Source of the DNA: an uncultured Lachnospiraceae bacterium
GTDB taxonomy: Bacteria > Bacillota > Clostridia > Lachnospirales > Lachnospiraceae
DNA length: 64,000 nt
NCBI GenBank assembly: GCA_949472775.1
Contig: CASWVG010000001.1
Location: 156,013 to 220,012 of the forward strand
Direction of reading: 5' to 3'
The first letter of the stretch is position 1. Every line of letters begins with the position of its first letter. Below, in pieces: positions 55,552 through 64,000 of this stretch. The notes beneath the pieces were generated by a model. It saw only the letters and a list, made by a program, of their open reading frames with translations, did no database searches and was not told the DNA's origin. Position numbers and translations under genes: made by a program.

Positions 55552-57162
55552 CTAACTTGTAAAATTTTGAAATAATCGGTTTCTGTATTCCCTCGGACTG
55601 ACGCCTGTGTGTTTTTTAAAGACTTTGCTGAAATAAGTATAGTCGTCATATCCTACCATAAAGGCTACCTCCGCGATATTGATATCCTCCCTCTGCATCA
55701 GCTCCTTGGCCTTTTCCATCCGTTTCCCCGCAATGTAAAGCATCAGATTTTCACCCGTCTCCTGCTTAAAAAGCCTGGAAAAATAGGAACTCTCCACCGC
55801 ATATTTATCTGCCAGCCCGGAGAGAGTCAGCTCCTCAAAGTAGTTCTCATTGATGTAAGCCACCGCCTCCTTGACGTAGTCCCTGATATTCCCGGATACC
55901 TCGCTCTTCTTCTCTCCCAGCACCACATTCTGCATCTCCGCAAGCAGTGACAAAAGCTGCTCCACATCCAGGCTCTCCACCACCTTGTCCGCCATCTGCT
56001 CCAGACGGCCCAGCTCCCGGATGCTCTCCTCCGATGCTCCCTGCCCGGTGAGATAATCCTGGAAAATGGCTGAAATCCTGTTCACGGTCTGCTTCATCTC
56101 CATAAAGTTGCGCCGCTCACAGGCGCCGAATCCCAGCTCGTCCAGCAGAAACTCCGTCAGTGTGCGCTCGCTGCCTGTTTTTAGTGCGGCCCTCAGTCTG
56201 TGCTCCATCTCCTGCGTGAAGCAGTCCACCACCTGATGGTTCATGCTGTTCTTTTCCTTATTGCTAAAAAGGATCACGCTCTCCGTGCTGTAAGGTCTGG
56301 TCATCAGGACGGAGATGCTCTGCACATAGGCATCGTGCAGACTGTCCATCGAGTACGCCTGCTCGCTGACGGCAATGGTAATGGGGCTGTCTGTCTCCTC
56401 CTTCAGCCGCTTCATCATCTTAAGTGCCAGAATCTGCTGCTCAGCCACATCCAGCTCACTGACAACCAGAAACTCGTTGCTTCTGTTGATATAGTTAAAA
56501 ATGACCAGATTTTGTTTCTGGTCAAATTCCCGCAGTTTCTTTTTCACGGAATAGGATAAATAGTTCATATCATACTGGTAGCGCCCCATCAGCGTCTGCA
56601 GGTCGTGAATTTTAATCAGCATAATGCTGCATCCCACCGAATCCAGCGCTGTCCCGCTGACCGGGGTCATGGAAAGCCGCACCCTCTCCTTTTCAATCAG
56701 AAGGCTCAGCTCTCTGTCCTGCAGAAGCGAAGCCGCTTTCAGCGTCTGTCTCTCATTTTCTTCCTTTTCGCTGATCAGCTCAAGCGCCTTGGAAACTGCC
56801 CGGATCAAATCAATTTTCGTCACAGGTTTCAACAGGTAATTGATGGCTCCCGCCATCAGCGTCTCCTTGACATAGTCAAAATCATCGTAGCCGCTGAGCA
56901 CCAGAATGACGATCTCCGGGTACTGCTCCTTTACCTTTTTCACCAGATCCACCCCGTTTAAAAAGGGCATGTTGATATCTGTTATCAGAATGTCCGGCCT
57001 GTCCGCTTCCAGGATCTGCAGCACCTCTTCCCCGTCCTGCGCAGGAGACATAAAATCAATCTGGTACTCCTCCCAGGCTATCATGCTTCTGATCTTTTCC
57101 CTTGTCCAGTACTCATCATCCGCAATCAGTAACTTATACTTTTTCCTTCCCATACAGTTCAT
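55552..57162 (-). CDS. YesN-type AraC-family response regulator
   Basis: REC domain YKLLIADDEYWTREKIRSMI...DILITDINMPFLNGVDLVKKV; C-terminal AraC HTH VESSYFSRLFKQETGENLMLYIAGKRMEKAKELM...GYDDYTYFSKVFKKHTGVSPREYR. Confidence 0.96.
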   Translation of the reverse strand: MNCMGRKKYKLLIADDEYWTREKIRSMIAWEEYQIDFMSPAQDGEEVLQILEADRPDILITDINMPFLNGVDLVKKVKEQYPEIVILVLSGYDDFDYVKETLMAGAINYLLKPVTKIDLIRAVSKALELISEKEENERQTLKAASLLQDRELSLLIEKERVRLSMTPVSGTALDSVGCSIMLIKIHDLQTLMGRYQYDMNYLSYSVKKKLREFDQKQNLVIFNYINRSNEFLVVSELDVAEQQILALKMMKRLKEETDSPITIAVSEQAYSMDSLHDAYVQSISVLMTRPYSTESVILFSNKEKNSMNHQVVDCFTQEMEHRLRAALKTGSERTLTEFLLDELGFGACERRNFMEMKQTVNRISAIFQDYLTGQGASEESIRELGRLEQMADKVVESLDVEQLLSLLAEMQNVVLGEKKSEVSGNIRDYVKEAVAYINENYFEELTLSGLADKYAVESSYFSRLFKQETGENLMLYIAGKRMEKAKELMQREDINIAEVAFMVGYDDYTYFSKVFKKHTGVSPREYRNRLFQNFTS

Positions 57163-58951
57163 CCTCTTTCAATGCCGCCACCGTCAGATACACCGCCGAT
57201 CCCTCACCCAGTCTGCTCTCAATCGTAAGACCATACTCCTCGCCGTAAATCATCTTTAATCTGGCGTTGATATTTGACAGTCCGATAGAGTTCCCCTCCT
57301 CGATCAGACCCCTGTCATTTTCCCTGAGAAACCGGTTGAACTTCTCCGCATCCATGCCAACACCGTCATCACGGACCATCACAAACAGTTTTCCATCTGC
57401 CTGCCATACTTTGATGACGATATTTTTTTCGCCGCGCTTATTTTTCAGACCGTGGTTGATGGCATTTTCCACCAGCGGCTGTATGGAGATCTTTGGCATC
57501 GAATAGAGCAGCGCATCCTCGTCTATGTCGAAATGATAGCGGATCTCCTGGCGCATGCGCACATTCATCACAAAAATGTAATTTTTCAGATGGGCAATCT
57601 CCCTTGACACCGTGGCATACGGATATTTCATATCCAGGCTGTAGCGGAAAATATTGCTGAGCGACTGGCAAAGGTCACTGACCAGATCGCAGTTCTGTAT
57701 GCTGGCAATGCTGCTCATGGTATCCAGCGTGTTGTAGAGAAAATGAGGGTTGATCTGCGCCTGCAGGGCCTGGTACTGCGCCCTGTTTAAGAGAAGCTGG
57801 TCCTGGTACCTCTGCCCGATCAGATTCTCAATGGAATCCAGCATATAATTAAACTCCTCACCCAGTTTCCCGATCTCGTCCTGCACCTGGTAAGTGACAC
57901 GAAGATTCGTCTCTCCGCCCCGTATCCTGCCGATCGTCTCCATCAGACTGGCCAGCGGCTTTGTCAGACTCTTCGTGATATAAGTGTACAGGATAATCAT
58001 TAGAATGCTCAGTGCCGTCACACTCATAAACAGTGTTCTGGAAAGCATTTTCTGACTCGCTTTTAAAGCAGACTGCGGCAGAACCGCATAGACATCCAGA
58101 TCATATTTTTTTAACGGCAGATGGAAAAATACCTTCTCCGAATCCGCCATCTCCACAGCCGATTTTCCATCCACCCGGATGTCCTCCACGGTCTGTTCGT
58201 AGAATCCGGTGTATTCCTGCCCCGTCTCCCCCATCTCCGCAAAGGCCCTGTCACCCGCCGGCTGCAGCCAGACAAAGGTATTTTCACCCATCTGGTATTT
58301 CTGCATGATCTTCTGCATCATCTTCACGTCCGCATCGCAGACAATGTATCCGATCATACTTTTTGTGCTGGAGATCCCGTAAATTTTCAGCACAAATCTG
58401 ACCATATCCCCTTCCGTGGACGGATTATGGTAACTGGAGATCAGCATCCTGTTTTCATCAGACTCCGCGTAAGCCCTCACCCGGTCCGCATTGTAGATCT
58501 CCGCCTCCTCGTAGATATCGGCCGCATAGTTGCGCTTCGGCGTAGAAGCCTTCCGATACACACTGACCACCTCGTGGGCGCTGTTGTAGAAATACAGCGC
58601 CATCATGCCGTCACTGGCCGTAAAGTACTGCTCCGCATAGTCTCTCGCATAGCGGTAATAGTCCTGCCGCAGCGCATCCGTTGTCTCATATTCCCGCAGC
58701 GCACGCAGAAACATTTTGTCATTATAAATATTGACCATGCTGTTTTCAATTCCCTCGATATAGCTCCCAAGCTCATTCTGCATATTATCCAGGGAATTAT
58801 AGGCGATGTCCCGCGCCTGCTCGTAAACCATGTTGGAACTGACATTGAGAAGCAGCATTGTCTGCAAGACCAGCGCCACCAGAGTACACAAAATACAAAT
58901 AAGCAGTATCTTGTTCCGCATGCTTCCTCTGACAGAAACTTTTCCAATCAT
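57134..58951 (-). CDS. YesM-type sensor histidine kinase
   Basis: HAMP + His_kinase ALQAQINPHFLYNTLDTMSSIA, PKISIQPLVENAINHGLKNKRGEKNI, DDGVGMD. Confidence 0.96.
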   Translation of the reverse strand: MIGKVSVRGSMRNKILLICILCTLVALVLQTMLLLNVSSNMVYEQARDIAYNSLDNMQNELGSYIEGIENSMVNIYNDKMFLRALREYETTDALRQDYYRYARDYAEQYFTASDGMMALYFYNSAHEVVSVYRKASTPKRNYAADIYEEAEIYNADRVRAYAESDENRMLISSYHNPSTEGDMVRFVLKIYGISSTKSMIGYIVCDADVKMMQKIMQKYQMGENTFVWLQPAGDRAFAEMGETGQEYTGFYEQTVEDIRVDGKSAVEMADSEKVFFHLPLKKYDLDVYAVLPQSALKASQKMLSRTLFMSVTALSILMIILYTYITKSLTKPLASLMETIGRIRGGETNLRVTYQVQDEIGKLGEEFNYMLDSIENLIGQRYQDQLLLNRAQYQALQAQINPHFLYNTLDTMSSIASIQNCDLVSDLCQSLSNIFRYSLDMKYPYATVSREIAHLKNYIFVMNVRMRQEIRYHFDIDEDALLYSMPKISIQPLVENAINHGLKNKRGEKNIVIKVWQADGKLFVMVRDDGVGMDAEKFNRFLRENDRGLIEEGNSIGLSNINARLKMIYGEEYGLTIESRLGEGSAVYLTVAALKEDELYGKEKV

Positions 58952-59015
58952 CCGCTATCCTTCCTTGACAGGCTGACACACCAAAAAGCGGGAATGGTCC
59001 TGTTTTTCTGTGCCG

Positions 59016-60329
59016 CTATTTCCCAAGCGCCTCCTCCTGTAACCGATCAAACTGCGCCATGCACTCATCCACGGTTGCGCCGCCTAACAGCTCCCTCACA
59101 ATCAAGCATGTGTTTCCCCACTGTTCCACTTCCATCGCCGCATTGGAACCAAGCACATAGACATTATTGTGAATCCTGTCATGCAAGAGCTTCAGTGCAG
59201 GAACACATTCCACTTCCACATTTTTGGACGGGGAAATGACCCTGTTCGTCTCCGCATAAATCTGTAACGCCTCGTCAGAGAGCATCACATCCAATACCGC
59301 CAGCGCATCTTCCCCGTGTTCCGCATTGATCCCAACGCCAAACCCTGTCATGGTCATAACCGGCATCTGTCCACGGCTGCTTGGGAAGCCAATGACCTGC
59401 ATTTCAAAATCTGTCTTTCCATAAGCGGTCTCCGTGTTCGCCGCACCCCAGTATGCCATAACGATGGGCGTCTTCTGCGCAAGAAAATCCGCTCCCTCTC
59501 CCTCGATCGCCTCGCTCACAAGAGCCTTCTCTGCGTCCACATATCCCTTGTCAATCAGCTCCTGCAAAAATACAAATCCTGGACGCATATAGTCGCTGTA
59601 TTTGCTCTCCCCGCTGTTTAATGCGGCGATTTCCGCCTCTGTGTTCCCACCGTTGTATAAATCAGCGTAAGCCTGCGCCAGCACAAAGGTTTCCAGCCAC
59701 CATCTGTTCGCGCCAACCGGCGTCTCTACGCCATTCTCCTTAAACACTCTGCAGCACTCTAAAAAATCTTCCGGCGTCTCCGGCAAAGTGAGCTGATACT
59801 TGTCAAACATATCCTTATTGATAAACAGACCGTAAGCCACTACCTCCTGCGGAACCGCCACCAGCTTTCCGTCTACCATATTTGCCACTTTCACCACATC
59901 CCTCAGATTTTTGACGCAGTCCAATCCCGACAGATCCTTCAGCTTACCCTCTTCGCCCAGCATGAGAAGGGTGTCCGAGTTCAGCAGATAAATATCATCC
60001 ATATCGTTGCGCGCCCTGTCAAGCGTCACCTCATCATATGTCTTATCTTGATAATCTTCTGCCGTATACGTCACATAGCCCACGCTTACGCCCATCTTTT
60101 CCTCTGCCAGCATAATCGTCTTGTCTGCTGCGCTTCTTGCCACATTTTCCACATTGGCTTCCGTTTTTTCCATAGGGCTGAACAGACTTACTTCACGATT
60201 CGTCTCTTCCTCCACGACAATCAGCTTATGATCGGATCCGCTTATTCCGCCACACGCCGCTATAGAGAAAGCTGTTATTCCGGCAAGGCACAATAGTCCC
60301 CATTTCCTGAAACCGCTCTTTCTGCTCAT
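59016..60329 (-). CDS. Extracellular solute-binding lipoprotein not adjacent to permeases
   Basis: Lipobox AFSIAACGG; DSDTLLMLGEEGKLKDLSGLDCVKNLR...GLFINKDMFDKYQLTLPETPEDFLECCRVFKENG. Confidence 0.9.
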   Translation of the reverse strand: MSRKSGFRKWGLLCLAGITAFSIAACGGISGSDHKLIVVEEETNREVSLFSPMEKTEANVENVARSAADKTIMLAEEKMGVSVGYVTYTAEDYQDKTYDEVTLDRARNDMDDIYLLNSDTLLMLGEEGKLKDLSGLDCVKNLRDVVKVANMVDGKLVAVPQEVVAYGLFINKDMFDKYQLTLPETPEDFLECCRVFKENGVETPVGANRWWLETFVLAQAYADLYNGGNTEAEIAALNSGESKYSDYMRPGFVFLQELIDKGYVDAEKALVSEAIEGEGADFLAQKTPIVMAYWGAANTETAYGKTDFEMQVIGFPSSRGQMPVMTMTGFGVGINAEHGEDALAVLDVMLSDEALQIYAETNRVISPSKNVEVECVPALKLLHDRIHNNVYVLGSNAAMEVEQWGNTCLIVRELLGGATVDECMAQFDRLQEEALGK

Positions 60330-60426
60330 TTACACTATGACCTCCATTGCCTATAATTTCAATATTTTTATTGCAGTCCAGATGCACTGCCACGCATACC
60401 ATATTATATGTGTATATTTATCACAA

Positions 60427-63000
60427 TCATTGCTCTATATGCTTTGTATATTGCTTGATTACCTTCTTTAACAATTCTATGTCAATCGGCTTCGCCAGAT
60501 GGACGTCCATTCCCGCATCCAGCGCCTCCTTTTCGTCTTCCGCGAAAGCGTTCGCCGTCATTGCGATAATCGGAATTGTCCGCGCATCTTCACGCGCCAA
60601 TGCCCTGATCGCCCTGGTGGCGTCATAACCGTTCATAACCGGCATCTGCACATCCATCAGAATGGCGTCAAACTCGCCCGCCACAGCTCTCTCAAACCGC
60701 TCTACCGCTAGTTCTCCGTTCTCCACAATCTCGCACCCTGCATTTTCATAGGTAAGAATCTCCCGCAGGATTTCCGCGTTAATCTCATTGTCCTCCGCCG
60801 CAAGAAAATGCAGCCCTTCCAGACTTTGCCCGGGTTCCGCCGCAGACTCCCCGTCTCTTTTCGGCTCTGCCCTCATCTCCAGTATCTTTTCTTTGAAAGC
60901 CGACGCAAAAAACGGTTTTATGAGCACGTCGGCATTCTCTGTCTGATCCAGATCCACCGCTTCCGCTTTGCCGTGATCCGATAAAACCAGAACAGGAACC
61001 GTTTCCCCGATCCTCTCCCTGATCTGATTCACCGCCTGCGCTGCACCCGTCTCCACGATACTTCCGCCAAGCAGCGCCACCTGATAGCCGCCCGCATTCT
61101 TTTCCAGCAGAGACAAAGCCTCCTCCATATTATGCGCCAGATCCGCCTCCACGCCCACATCGCCCATGAGCGTCTTTATATTTCCGCAAGTTTCCTCATC
61201 CGTATCCATAACGAACATCCGCGAAATACCCATCTGCGCCCAGAACTGCCTGTCTGCCTGTCCCTCCGGGATGCGGAACTCCAGTTCAACCCTAAACAGG
61301 CTGCCTTGATCCACCTCGCTGAAAACGTCAATCGTGCCGCCCATCAGCTCTATAATATTCTTGGTGATCGCCATGCCAAGCCCTGTGCCCTGCACCTTAT
61401 TTGTAGTGCTGTTTTCTGCCCGCGTAAAGGCATCAAATATCGTTTCCAGATACGCCTTCGTCATGCCGTATCCGTTATCCTGCACCTCGATCCTAATATG
61501 CTCGAACTGACTGGACCGCTGTTTCAGACCAATAATCCGAAACCAGATGCTGCCGCCTTCCGGCGTATATTTGACAGCGTTGGATAGCAAATTAATTAAA
61601 ATCTGATTGATACGCGTCTCATCGCCCAGCAGGAACTCATGTTTGATTCCCGTCACTTCCACTGAAAACTTCTGCGATCTCGCCTCCGCCATCGGACGGA
61701 TGATCGCATCCACGGAAGACACCAGATCATTCAACGTAAATTCTTCCACATTCAGGACGACCTTGCCACTCTCTATCTTAGACACATCCAGAATATCATT
61801 GATCAGACTGAGCAGATGCTGCCCGGACGCCATGATCTTCTTCGTATATTCCCGCACCTTTTCCGGGTTTTCCGCATCTCTGGCAAGCAGCGTCGTAAAT
61901 CCCAGAACCGCGTTCATCGGCGTGCGGATATCGTGGGACATATTGGAGAGAAACATGGTCTTTGAATTGCTTGCAATCTGCGCCGCCTGCAATGCCTCCG
62001 CCAGCCTGCGGTTGCTGATCTCTCTCTCCTCCTCCCGCTCCCTGCGAAGTCTGATCTTCTGCCTCTGATTCAGATAATACACTATACAGCACAGGATAAA
62101 AGCGGTCAGCATGACAAAAACCACTATAAAAATATTCTGGTTGACCGTCCTGCCTTCCTGCTGTATCGCCTCGATCGGCACATAGCCGATCAGATAAATC
62201 GTGCCGCCATTTACCGACCACATGTAATTCAATGCATCTTTATTTCTAATATCATGGTAGAACATAATGTTCTTATTGTTTTTCAGGCAGTCCTCCACCT
62301 CTTCCCGGAGACCTTCCTCCTGAATATTATTTGCCCGATAAAAATCCGTCAGGTTCAGATGACCCGCACTCCGTTCCCCCATGCCCTTAGGTTTTAAGAC
62401 AAACCGCTCTGTCTCCGCGTCCATGATATAGAGCATTGCCTGTTGGTTGTAAAAACCCTCCGGCAGCGACTTGTCAAAGCTATCATAAATATACTCCACA
62501 TAAAGCGTGGCAATCTCCTGTCCATCTCTTATTACAGGGCATTTGATGCAGTAAGCCCATGTCCCCATATAGTTTAAGTAAGACTGGGATACCAGCAGTC
62601 CATCAATCATTCCCCCCGCGGAAAAGTCCATTCCTTCCTCCGTGAACGCCTCTCCCGTGCTGCACACGCCCACCGTTTCACCCGACCGTATCAAGCCGAG
62701 TTTTACCATGGTTTCGCTTTTATTATAGTTGAGTACATACTCTTCCGGTCTCTCCATCGCGGCAATTCCCTGCGCCATCAGTCTCTGATACTCCGCCTCT
62801 TTGTTTAAAATCGCTTCAATTGTACATTTGATCAGATCAAGGCTCTCATTCAGATTCTGCGTCGCTGACGCCGCCATCTCTGTCATAATTTTGCTAGATA
62901 CGGAGAAAACGATAACGCCCAGAACAAGGAAGACCAAAACGATAGAAACAAGCAATGAAATTCCTCTATCTCTCTTACTTTCATTACGTTTCTTATCCAT
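60427..63000 (-). CDS. Hybrid sensor histidine kinase (TM sensor, HisKA/HATPase, receiver domains)
   Basis: KTMFLSNMSHDIRTPMNAVLGFTTLL, INQILINLLSNAVKYTPEGG, GTGLGMAITKNIIELMGG, ILMDVQMPVMNGYDATRAIR; start ATG at 63000. Confidence 0.95.
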   Translation of the reverse strand: MDKKRNESKRDRGISLLVSIVLVFLVLGVIVFSVSSKIMTEMAASATQNLNESLDLIKCTIEAILNKEAEYQRLMAQGIAAMERPEEYVLNYNKSETMVKLGLIRSGETVGVCSTGEAFTEEGMDFSAGGMIDGLLVSQSYLNYMGTWAYCIKCPVIRDGQEIATLYVEYIYDSFDKSLPEGFYNQQAMLYIMDAETERFVLKPKGMGERSAGHLNLTDFYRANNIQEEGLREEVEDCLKNNKNIMFYHDIRNKDALNYMWSVNGGTIYLIGYVPIEAIQQEGRTVNQNIFIVVFVMLTAFILCCIVYYLNQRQKIRLRREREEEREISNRRLAEALQAAQIASNSKTMFLSNMSHDIRTPMNAVLGFTTLLARDAENPEKVREYTKKIMASGQHLLSLINDILDVSKIESGKVVLNVEEFTLNDLVSSVDAIIRPMAEARSQKFSVEVTGIKHEFLLGDETRINQILINLLSNAVKYTPEGGSIWFRIIGLKQRSSQFEHIRIEVQDNGYGMTKAYLETIFDAFTRAENSTTNKVQGTGLGMAITKNIIELMGGTIDVFSEVDQGSLFRVELEFRIPEGQADRQFWAQMGISRMFVMDTDEETCGNIKTLMGDVGVEADLAHNMEEALSLLEKNAGGYQVALLGGSIVETGAAQAVNQIRERIGETVPVLVLSDHGKAEAVDLDQTENADVLIKPFFASAFKEKILEMRAEPKRDGESAAEPGQSLEGLHFLAAEDNEINAEILREILTYENAGCEIVENGELAVERFERAVAGEFDAILMDVQMPVMNGYDATRAIRALAREDARTIPIIAMTANAFAEDEKEALDAGMDVHLAKPIDIELLKKVIKQYTKHIEQ

Positions 63001-63060
63001 TTTGATCTCCATTCCACTTTTAAAACCAGCTACTTCAGTATTCATCATTTCTTTGCTCTT

Positions 63061-63089
63061 ATTATATTCCAGATTTTGCATATAGTCAG
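63061..63089 (-). promoter_or_regulatory. Candidate promoter CTGACT-17-TATAAT for the hybrid kinase
   Basis: Minus strand CTGACT 63089-63084, 17 bp, TATAAT 63066-63061. Confidence 0.5.
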
Positions 63090-63097
63090 TATAAAAA

Positions 63098-64000
63098 TTA
63101 CTTTTCCTGCCCAAACAGCGCCGCCGCCTTTTCCATCCGCTCTGCAATCTTCACACCGAAAGGACAACGGCTTTCACAGGCCTTACAACCGATACACGCA
63201 TCCGCTCCGCGCTCCAGCGCAAGATAGTGCTCCCTCACACTGGCGGGAACCTCCCCCTGCATAACGGCAAGATCGTAATATTTGTTTACCATGGCAATGT
63301 CAATCTCTTTCGGACAGGGTTTGCAATGTCCGCAGTATGTACATTCGCCCTTTCCGAAAGTATTGCGGGGCGCTTTCGCCAGAACGGCGGCATAATTCTT
63401 TTCCTCCTCATCAGCGGTTTCATATGCCACCGCCTCCTCCACGTGCTCCGGCGTATCATATCCCGCCAGAACCGACGCAACCGCCGGGCGGGTCAGACAG
63501 TAATGGATACACTGTACAGGCGTCAGCGCAACACCGAAAGGAGAACGCGCCGCATCAAACAGCCTGCCTCCGGCATAAGGTTTCATCACGGTAATGCCCA
63601 CATCATTCTGCTCGCAGAGCTTGTAGACTTCAGATCGCGCCGGGTCAATGCCGCCAAAACCGTCCGCATACTCCTCCGCAAAATAATCATCAATATTATC
63701 CGTGGGCGGCAGGAGATCAAACGCCGGGTTAATGCTGAACAGAATCATCTCAATCAGCCCGCTCTCTGCTGCCTTTTTCGCCATAAGAGGGTTGTGCGTG
63801 CTCATGCCGATATGGCGTATCTTTCCGCACGCTTTCAGTTCCTTCACGTACTCGATAAACGGTCCGTTCATCGCATTTTTCCAGTCATCCTCCTTATCAA
63901 TAAAGTGTATCATACCCAGATCCACGTAGTCCGTCTGCAGACGCGCCAGCAGATCCTCAAAAGCCTCCCTGCACCTGTCCACATCACGGGTCCGCTCATA
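63098..64000 (-). CDS. Aldo/keto reductase with C-terminal 4Fe-4S ferredoxin motifs (N-terminus beyond window)
   Basis: LLARLQTDYVDLGMIHFIDKEDDW, GMSTHNPLMAKKAAESG, CTYCGHCKPCPKEIDI and CIGCKACESRCPFGV clusters; frame open to 64000 (…YERTRDVDRC). Confidence 0.9.
   Translation of the reverse strand, partial: YERTRDVDRCREAFEDLLARLQTDYVDLGMIHFIDKEDDWKNAMNGPFIEYVKELKACGKIRHIGMSTHNPLMAKKAAESGLIEMILFSINPAFDLLPPTDNIDDYFAEEYADGFGGIDPARSEVYKLCEQNDVGITVMKPYAGGRLFDAARSPFGVALTPVQCIHYCLTRPAVASVLAGYDTPEHVEEAVAYETADEEEKNYAAVLAKAPRNTFGKGECTYCGHCKPCPKEIDIAMVNKYYDLAVMQGEVPASVREHYLALERGADACIGCKACESRCPFGVKIAERMEKAAALFGQEK

Noticed and set aside
58121-59239. 372-aa plus-strand ORF
   Set aside because: Antisense to yesM and the SBP gene; shadow ORF

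Overview
The window is about 64 kb of a Firmicutes genome (Lachnospiraceae/Clostridia-like, judged from gene families). It is almost entirely minus-strand coding. Left to right in window coordinates: (i) a pseudaminic-acid (Pse) type nonulosonate module at about 0-11.5 kb, with an ATP-grasp start at the edge, pseI, pseF, an aminotransferase-like::PseG fusion, GT2, a large membrane protein, pseC and pseB, led by an mtnA homologue behind a consensus sigma-A promoter; (ii) an EPS/capsule locus at 11.6-32 kb, with GT-C membrane proteins, GT2 and GT4 transferases, an EpsG-type polymerase, a Wzz/YveK-type protein, a polyprenyl glycosylphosphotransferase, GDP-fucose enzymes (gmd, fcl), rfbD and a stand-alone Spo0A C-terminal-domain regulator whose promoter carries a perfect 0A box; (iii) an MFS/TetR pair with clear operators; (iv) a lone plus-strand DUF3048 lipoprotein; (v) a giant 2973-aa secreted GH53 endo-galactanase with a palindromic 5' leader; (vi) a BlaI/BlaR1-like pair with dyad operators; (vii) an RloAB/AbiL-like two-gene defence module beside tRNA-Glu and tRNA-Cys; (viii) a GH36 alpha-galactosidase/ABC/YesMN locus with an extra solute-binding protein and a hybrid histidine kinase; (ix) a partial aldo/keto reductase at the right edge. 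The observations most worth follow-up are the aminotransferase-PseG fusion, mtnA leading the pse operon, the orphan Spo0A_C regulator with a 0A box on its promoter, two dispersed intergenic repeat families found in gene leaders, the galactanase 5'-leader palindrome, and the BlaR1-like protein with a non-penicillin-binding sensor tail. All calls come from reading the sequence; no searches were run.
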